A DNA stretch of 64,000 bases, from positions 3,145,501 to 3,209,500 of the forward strand of contig NZ_CP152052.1 of NCBI RefSeq assembly GCF_038637725.1, read 5' to 3'. Shown in pieces: positions 58,942 to 64,000 of this stretch. The translations under genes were made by a program, and so were the position numbers. Within the stretch, counting starts at the first letter, position 1; every line of letters starts with the position of its first letter. The stretch comes from Psychrobacillus sp. FSL H8-0483. Its GTDB lineage: Bacteria; Bacillota; Bacilli; Bacillales_A; Planococcaceae. The notes below the pieces were generated by a model. It had not been told where the DNA came from and did not search any database. It saw only the letters and a list, made by a program, of their open reading frames with translations.

Positions 58942-60402
58942 ATGTTAAAGGAGGGGAGAGAAATCTTTCAGGTTCGCTACATTGCTATTATTGTATACAT
59001 AACCTTATTGTTCGGTTCTATCATGCTATTCCAGTTTCAGCAATCTAACACAATTGTAGAAGATCATGGACGGCTATTACCGGTCAAAATGAAAACTGTA
59101 AAATCTACCGATGATGAAGAGGAAATGAAAGAGATTATATTAGATGCAGCAAGAAGAGATGATTCCATTTCTATTGCAGGAATGCAGCATAGTCAAGGTG
59201 GACAGACACTTTATCCAAACGGTATTTTACTTGATATGAAAAGCTATAATAAAATACTAAAACTAGATGAAGAGAAAAAATTGATTACTGTACAAAGCGG
59301 TGTCACTTGGGCCGATATTCAATCTTATATTAACCCCTACGGACTTGCGTTAAAGGTAAGTCAATCTCAAAACATTTTCACAGTTGGCGGTTCATTAAGT
59401 GTAAATGTACACGGTCGTGACATTCAATATACTTCATTAATAGAGTCGGTGGAATCTTTTAGATTGCTTGATGCAGAAGGGAACATCATTCATGTCAGTC
59501 GAGAAGAAAATCCTGAACTATTCCATCTGGTCATTGGTGGCTACGGTTTGTTCGGTGTAATTCTTGATGTAACTTTGCAATTGACGGACGACGAACTCTA
59601 TCAAATTCAAACAAAATCTCTAGCTTACGATAAATACAGTTCTTATTTTACAACAGATGTCCTCCAAAATAATGCTGTAAAAATGCACCTAGCAAGAATT
59701 TCAGTTGCCCCAGATAATTATCTAACAGAAATGTATGTAACCGATTATTACAAGACTGACGATCAGTCACATTTAACTAATTATACTACGCTCAAACGTG
59801 AATCAATCATTGCAATTCCAAAGCTTTTTCTCGGTCTGTCTCGAATAAATGACTGGGGAAAAAATATGTTTTGGAAAACGCAAGAAGCATACAATCAAAG
59901 AATTGATGGCACTTTTATTTCAAGAAATAATAACGTGATGCGTTCGGAATCGACCTTTATGGAATTCGACAGTGCAAGCAAAACAGAAGTATTACAGGAA
60001 TACTTTGTGCCAGTAGATCAGTTCACTCCCTATATCGATAGCTTAAGAGAAACGCTCCAAGATGAAAAAGATTTTAGCCTGCTCAATATAACTATTCGAT
60101 ATGTGAAGAAAAACGATGAAGCCGTCCTGTCTTATGCCAAAGAAGATATGTTTGGGCTCGTTATGTTAATAAATCAAGGAACTAGTGAAAAAAGTATTGA
60201 AGAAACGGGTGAAGTCATTCGGAAAATGATTGATGTAACCTTAGCGCATGGTGGAAGCTATTATCTCCCCTACTATAACTATCCTACGGAAGAGCAATTA
60301 GAAGTAGCATATCCTAGAGCACAAGAATTCTTTCAAATGAAGGAAAAATATGATCCTGATAAACGGTTTTTAAATCTTTTCTATGAGGAGTATCACAAAT
60401 GA
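58942..60402 (+). CDS. FAD-linked oxidase, membrane-anchored
   Basis: 486 residues. Anchor helix at about 14-30 (AIIVYITLLFGSIMLF). FAD_binding_4 (PCMH-like) domain from about 60: ISIAGMQHSQGGQTLYPNGILLDMKSYNKI, LITVQSGVTWADIQSYINPYG, FTVGGSLSVNVHGRD, FHLVIGGYGLFGVI. C-terminal Berberine-like part YYLPYYNYPTEEQLE. Substrate unknown. Start is uncertain: ATG 58942 has no clear ribosome site, while AAAGGAGGGGAGA lies inside the frame. Four bp overlap with the MFS gene. Confidence 0.82.
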   Translation: MLKEGREIFQVRYIAIIVYITLLFGSIMLFQFQQSNTIVEDHGRLLPVKMKTVKSTDDEEEMKEIILDAARRDDSISIAGMQHSQGGQTLYPNGILLDMKSYNKILKLDEEKKLITVQSGVTWADIQSYINPYGLALKVSQSQNIFTVGGSLSVNVHGRDIQYTSLIESVESFRLLDAEGNIIHVSREENPELFHLVIGGYGLFGVILDVTLQLTDDELYQIQTKSLAYDKYSSYFTTDVLQNNAVKMHLARISVAPDNYLTEMYVTDYYKTDDQSHLTNYTTLKRESIIAIPKLFLGLSRINDWGKNMFWKTQEAYNQRIDGTFISRNNNVMRSESTFMEFDSASKTEVLQEYFVPVDQFTPYIDSLRETLQDEKDFSLLNITIRYVKKNDEAVLSYAKEDMFGLVMLINQGTSEKSIEETGEVIRKMIDVTLAHGGSYYLPYYNYPTEEQLEVAYPRAQEFFQMKEKYDPDKRFLNLFYEEYHK

Positions 60403-60938
60403 ATTACAGAAGATTTATGATCTATCAAGGTATTATAGGAATGGCAGCAAGTATGATTTTCCCATTTTATGTGTTGCTGTTAAAAAATGTCGGTAGTAGT
60501 TATTCGCAATTTGGGTGGGCATATGGTTTGTTCGCTCTTACAGCAGCCCTTAGCTATTCATTGATTGGCAAATTTGCCGACAGAGTAGGAGATAAAATTC
60601 TGTTGGTTATCTATTCGTGGGGCATGGCACTCATTTTACTCATTTTTCCTCTTGCCTTTGAGATTTGGCATGTTTATATCCTTCAAATTGGAATGGGTTT
60701 ATTAGGGGCAGTTCAAAAAAACTCGGAAAAAACAGTTCTAGCCCGCACTGTGCAAAAAGAAACGGCGGGCAGAGAAATTGGCCGTTACCATGTATGGACA
60801 TCGGTTGCTGCAGCTATCGCAGTTATTGCTACGGGATATTTAATTGATTTTCTAACCATTGGAAGTATCTTTTATCTAGCTTCAATTGTTTTTGCATGGA
60901 GCGGATTTTATATAATGAAGCTGGAAATAGTGAAGTAA
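60399..60938 (+). CDS. Half-length MFS transporter-like protein
   Basis: 179 residues with six membrane helices and MFS motif A GKFADRVGDKILL between helices two and three. The usual family has 12 helices and about 400 residues, so this is half. The frame ends in a normal TAA before a terminator and begins by ATGA overlap with the FAD oxidase gene, so it is either a natural half-transporter (dimer) or a truncated gene. The coupling suggests that it exports or imports what the oxidase handles. Confidence 0.75.
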   Translation: MNYRRFMIYQGIIGMAASMIFPFYVLLLKNVGSSYSQFGWAYGLFALTAALSYSLIGKFADRVGDKILLVIYSWGMALILLIFPLAFEIWHVYILQIGMGLLGAVQKNSEKTVLARTVQKETAGREIGRYHVWTSVAAAIAVIATGYLIDFLTIGSIFYLASIVFAWSGFYIMKLEIVK

Positions 60939-60941
60939 ATG

Positions 60942-60985
60942 AAGAAACTCTTCCAAAGTTCAAACTGTTGGAAGAGTTTTATTGT
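60942..60985 (+). terminator. Terminator of the oxidase-MFS pair
   Basis: AACTCTTCCAA / TTGGAAGAGTT stem with a short loop, then TTATTG. Confidence 0.75.
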
Positions 60986-61047
60986 CCTATTCATTAAAAA
61001 TCCCTTGATTCATTTCCTCACCTATTGTTGAACTTATGCTTTCCCAC

Positions 61048-61578
61048 CTATATCCTCTCGTAATGAAGTTGGGCAAACTGGTTGAATCGCTTCATATCTT
61101 TTAGTGTCAACTCAAACTCAAACTCTGCTTCTTTAAACAAAGGGATGCCCTTGCCAATAGCAGTCGGCGCTATCGTAATGATAAATTCATCTACTAATCT
61201 TTCTTTCAGAAAGAAGTGTAATAACTCTCCTCCACCAACAATCCAAATATGTTTCCCTTCAGCTTCTTTCAATTTATTTACGAAACTGACTATATCTTCA
61301 TGTACAAATTTAGCATTTTCATTCTCTCCACTAACCGTTTTAGAGAAGACATAACAATCTTTATTTTTATAAGGAAAATTTTCACCTTCCATATTTATTA
61401 TCCATTCGTAGGTTCTTCTTCCCATCAGAATAGTATCGACAGTTTCGTAGAATTCAGAATATCCAGCGTCTCCTTCACCGTCTGTTTTAAATAGCCATTC
61501 TAAAGAGTCATCCTCCGTCGCTATGTATCCGTCTAAACTTGTTGCAATGTATAAGATTATTTTTCTTTGGTTCTCCAT
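61048..61578 (-). CDS. RibD C-terminal/dihydrofolate reductase-like protein
   Basis: 176 residues from ATG 61578, seven bases after GGGGTGC. Rossmann-like DHFR fold: KIILYIATSLDGYIATEDD start, MGRRTYEWI, and IWIVGGGELLHFFLKERLVDE at the NADPH site. Related to YwjB/YyaP, reductases of unknown substrate. No riboflavin genes nearby. It follows a GNAT pseudogene. Confidence 0.88.
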   Translation of the reverse strand: MENQRKIILYIATSLDGYIATEDDSLEWLFKTDGEGDAGYSEFYETVDTILMGRRTYEWIINMEGENFPYKNKDCYVFSKTVSGENENAKFVHEDIVSFVNKLKEAEGKHIWIVGGGELLHFFLKERLVDEFIITIAPTAIGKGIPLFKEAEFEFELTLKDMKRFNQFAQLHYERI

Positions 61579-61597
61579 TCCAGCACCCCACTTGCTT

Positions 61598-62101
61598 TTA
61601 TTCTTTAGACCCTGAATAGATAGAATGATTTTTGTTAAAAATGAATGATTCTTTTTCTTTTCTGAAACCAATTTTCTCCGCCACGCGAATTGACGGCATA
61701 TTGTTGGGATCAATAATACTTATTAATTTTAATAAACCTAATTGATCAAAGCCATAATCCCTACATCCTTTAGCAGCTTCAGATGCGAATCCCCTTGACC
61801 AATACTCTTTATTAACATGGTAGCCAATTTCAACTTCCACTCGATCATCTACTTTTTGCTTAATAAGACCGCAATCACCTATTAATTCTTTCGTTTCCTT
61901 CAGACATATCCCCTATAATCCAAAACCATCTTCATCGTATCTTTGATGGTTTATTTTAATCCAATTTTGCGTTTGTTCCAGGCTAAATGGTGCTGGGTAA
62001 TATTTCATCGTTTCAGCATCTGAAAAAATAGGATGCAAGGTGAAAATATCATCTTCTTTGAACTGTCTCAAAAATAACCTTTCCGTTTCCATCATAATCA
62101 T
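61598..62101 (-). pseudogene. GNAT acetyltransferase broken by one in-frame amber codon
   Basis: A continuous 168-codon frame codes METERLFLRQFKEDDIFTL ... then DGFGL, TAG at 61913-61915, then GICLKETKELIGDCGLIK ... HVNKEYWSRGFASEAAKG ... IDPNNMPSIRVAEKIGF to a natural stop. Homologues of the RimJ/RimL kind have tryptophan at this place (FGLW), so TGG to TAG is the likely lesion. Both halves of the acetyl-CoA fold are otherwise intact, suggesting a recent event or a sequencing error. Ribosome site GAGAGGGGTC precedes the ATG. Confidence 0.8.
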
Positions 62102-62175
62102 GATATGACCCCTCTCTATTTCCTTGGCTTACACTCCTCCTTACAATTCTTCCCCTTTGAAATCATTCAAAAGTT

Positions 62176-63189
62176 TTACAGACATCTCATCACAGTATCC
62201 CCGAAGGATCTAATGTCTGGTAAATAATCAAATCCACCAGGAGAACCAAAACTATTAAACATTCGAACTGCCACTACATTATGCTTAGGTATAACTAATA
62301 CCGCGACTCCTGTATAGCCTAGAATCTGATAGGATCCTTTCGGAACTAGTTCACCTATTTCTGATTTTTTAGCAGGCAACTCTTTTACAAACCATAGAAA
62401 TCCATTTTGTGGAAGATCAACATCTATTAATTTAGGACTTTGAAGTGTAGTCGCCAACTTTAAAACTTCTTTATCCACGATTTGCTGCTCATTTATAAAG
62501 CCCTCTTTTAAATGAATGTAACCCCAGTACGCCAATTCCCTTGCAGACACATACATATTCATCTGATCACCGTCAGTACTTTTAAAAGGGTGCCAATTTG
62601 GCTCACCAGGTTCTCGAATCACCTCTGCGAGTTTATCATTGGATTCCGCGTACCAGCCGCTCTCAGTAAAGTTTAACGGTTGAAATACTTGTTCAGATAA
62701 AATTTGACTTACCGTTTTCCCTGTTGTATTTTTAACAATTTGCGTTAGTAGATGTATATTAATCCCACGATAAGCCCAGCTTTGTCCAGGAGCAAATTCG
62801 CGAGAAATATCTCCATCATTTTCCTTTAATCCATGCGTATGTGTTAATAAATTCCTAAGAGTCGACCCATTTAAGAGGTTAGAATCAAGTTCAGGTAGAT
62901 ATTTTGTTACTAGATCATCAATGGACGCTATATATCCGTGATGCACAGCATACGCAACTGCAAATCCAATATAACTCTTTCGCACAGAAGCAACATGAAA
63001 TTGTGTATCTTCTTGAATAGTTCTTGCGTTCGGAGATTTTGAACCGCTCCCCCAGTAATTCTCTGTAACTACTTGGTCGTTCTCTATAATAACAATGGCT
63101 GCACCTGAACCGTCGACCGTACTGTATGTATTATGAACATGAGATATAACTGGGTTGAACTTATCGTTTAAATTTTTATTAATAAACAT
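62176..63189 (-). CDS. Serine hydrolase, beta-lactamase-like family
   Basis: 337 residues from ATG 63189, seven bases after GAGG; an upstream extension lacks a site. Ser68-x-x-Lys71 (ASVRKS), the second motif around Tyr140 (SWAYRGIN), LLTHTHGL, and a C-terminal GYTGVAVLVIPKH where KTG is expected but absent (TGV instead). No signal peptide, so it is likely an intracellular esterase or peptidase and not a drug-resistance enzyme. Confidence 0.85.
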   Translation of the reverse strand: MFINKNLNDKFNPVISHVHNTYSTVDGSGAAIVIIENDQVVTENYWGSGSKSPNARTIQEDTQFHVASVRKSYIGFAVAYAVHHGYIASIDDLVTKYLPELDSNLLNGSTLRNLLTHTHGLKENDGDISREFAPGQSWAYRGINIHLLTQIVKNTTGKTVSQILSEQVFQPLNFTESGWYAESNDKLAEVIREPGEPNWHPFKSTDGDQMNMYVSARELAYWGYIHLKEGFINEQQIVDKEVLKLATTLQSPKLIDVDLPQNGFLWFVKELPAKKSEIGELVPKGSYQILGYTGVAVLVIPKHNVVAVRMFNSFGSPGGFDYLPDIRSFGDTVMRCL

Positions 63190-63478
63190 CCTATAACCTC
63201 TATTCAAAAATATTTTATTCATCCGTTTCTTATAGCCATACATCTATTAGCCATGATAAACTTCTCATTCTACAATGACTGAAAAGCTTTTAATTAATAT
63301 CCAAACTCTCCCATCAACCTTCATAATCCGTTTGTTGTCTTCCGTTTCACCTATTAGTCTATTCTTCAACACAAGAGAAATCTCCTTTATCTTGTGATAA
63401 GCTTACCCTTAGATATCTATTAATTCAGTCCTCTAATAAGGGTTTCCATATTACATTTATATATTGGAGGTGTGTTTT

Positions 63479-64000
63479 ATGAAGAGTAAACCAATTTATG
63501 TTGAAATAACGATTAATTCAGAAATGGAAAAGTTATGGGAAGCAACGCAAAATCCTAAGCTACATGAGCAGTGGGATCTCCGTTTTTCTTCCATCACTTA
63601 TTTACCAAAGCAAGAAAATCAGCCGCAGCATTTTTTATATAAAACTAAAATTGGTTTTGGTTTAAGCATAGCTGGATTTGGAAAAAGTGTTGGTACTTTT
63701 CAAGCAGAAGATAATTCCCGAACATCTTCCCTGCACTTCGGAACGGATCAAGCTATTTCCATCATTTCTGAAGGGAAAGGCTATTGGAAGTATAAGCCCG
63801 AGCATGATTCCATTAAATTTCTTACACAATACGACTATCAAACTAATTTCAGAGCTATCGGTAGGTTCTTTGATTTTCTAATTTTTAGACCGCTAATGGG
63901 ATGGGCGACTGCTCTGAGTTTTGATGTATTAAAGAGATGGCTTGAGAAAGGAGAATCTCCTTCCTCTCAATATGGACGATTTTTCGGGCATTGGATGATT
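63479..64000 (+). CDS. SRPBCC-like protein (partial, runs off the right edge)
   Basis: 174 codons are open from ATG 63479, eight bases after GGAGG, to the end. PIYVEITINSEMEKLWEATQNPKLHEQWD begins like polyketide-cyclase/SRPBCC domains (strand, helix, W-D), followed by strands and a helix RAIGRFFDFLIFRPLMGWATA that resembles a membrane-associated segment. Function unknown; such folds bind hydrophobic ligands. The 235 bases before it (63244-63478) hold nothing clear. Confidence 0.7.
   Translation, partial: MKSKPIYVEITINSEMEKLWEATQNPKLHEQWDLRFSSITYLPKQENQPQHFLYKTKIGFGLSIAGFGKSVGTFQAEDNSRTSSLHFGTDQAISIISEGKGYWKYKPEHDSIKFLTQYDYQTNFRAIGRFFDFLIFRPLMGWATALSFDVLKRWLEKGESPSSQYGRFFGHWMI

Overview
The window looks like a low-GC Gram-positive of the order Bacillales. 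The gene order is that of Bacillus relatives: secG-estA-rnr-smpB-ssrA, cggR-gap-pgk-tpiA-gpmI-eno, clpP, the nudix-rapZ-yvcK-whiA-crh cluster, trxB, an eight-gene his operon, hprK-lgt-ppaX, yvlB and uvrBA. A comK-like gene, the tmRNA tag sequence and the style of the dispersed repeats suggest the Planococcaceae/Caryophanaceae (Psychrobacillus- or Lysinibacillus-like); this is inference from memory, not a search.

Region 1 (1-10447) is an integrated phage-like element cut off by the left window edge. Every gene in it is on the minus strand: a tyrosine integrase abutting the 3' end of ssrA, two small proteins (one winged-helix-like), a possible sigma-like regulator with a structured leader, a structural block (two small proteins, a GLUG-repeat protein, a scaffold-like coiled coil, an SU10-like major capsid protein), a small HTH protein, an unfamiliar 269-residue protein with a coupled 59-residue partner, a replication-initiator-like protein beside palindromic repeats, and a terminase pair. 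The module order is unusual and no classical CI-type repressor block is evident.

Region 2 (10448-29060) is core genome: tmRNA and its partner SmpB, RNase R, an Est30-type esterase, SecG, the glycolytic cluster under CggR (a well-formed double operator precedes cggR), an ECF sigma/anti-sigma-like pair, a LemA-TPM pair, a DUF1761 membrane protein and tRNA-Arg(CCG).

Region 3 (29061-47140) holds clpP behind a CtsR box, the crh-whiA-yvcK-rapZ-nudix cluster, trxB, a TPR protein, hisZGDBAF(IE) and hprK-lgt-yvoD-ppaX-yvoF. HprK and Crh in one window give both the kinase and one of its targets in carbon catabolite control.

Region 4 (47141-64000) has a cell-wall amidase, a DUF4097 protein, uvrBA behind a LexA-like box, an IDEAL-domain protein divergent from comK, an EAL-HDOD protein divergent from an enoyl-CoA hydratase, an FAD oxidase with a half-length MFS protein, a RibD-like reductase, a GNAT gene broken by one amber codon, a serine hydrolase and a partial SRPBCC-like gene.

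Across the intergenic space runs a family of hairpin repeats sharing a CGCTTTCC...GCAGGAGTC core with different stem arms, plus two arrays with a 21-nucleotide period. These two repeat systems and the phage-like element are the parts most worth a second look.
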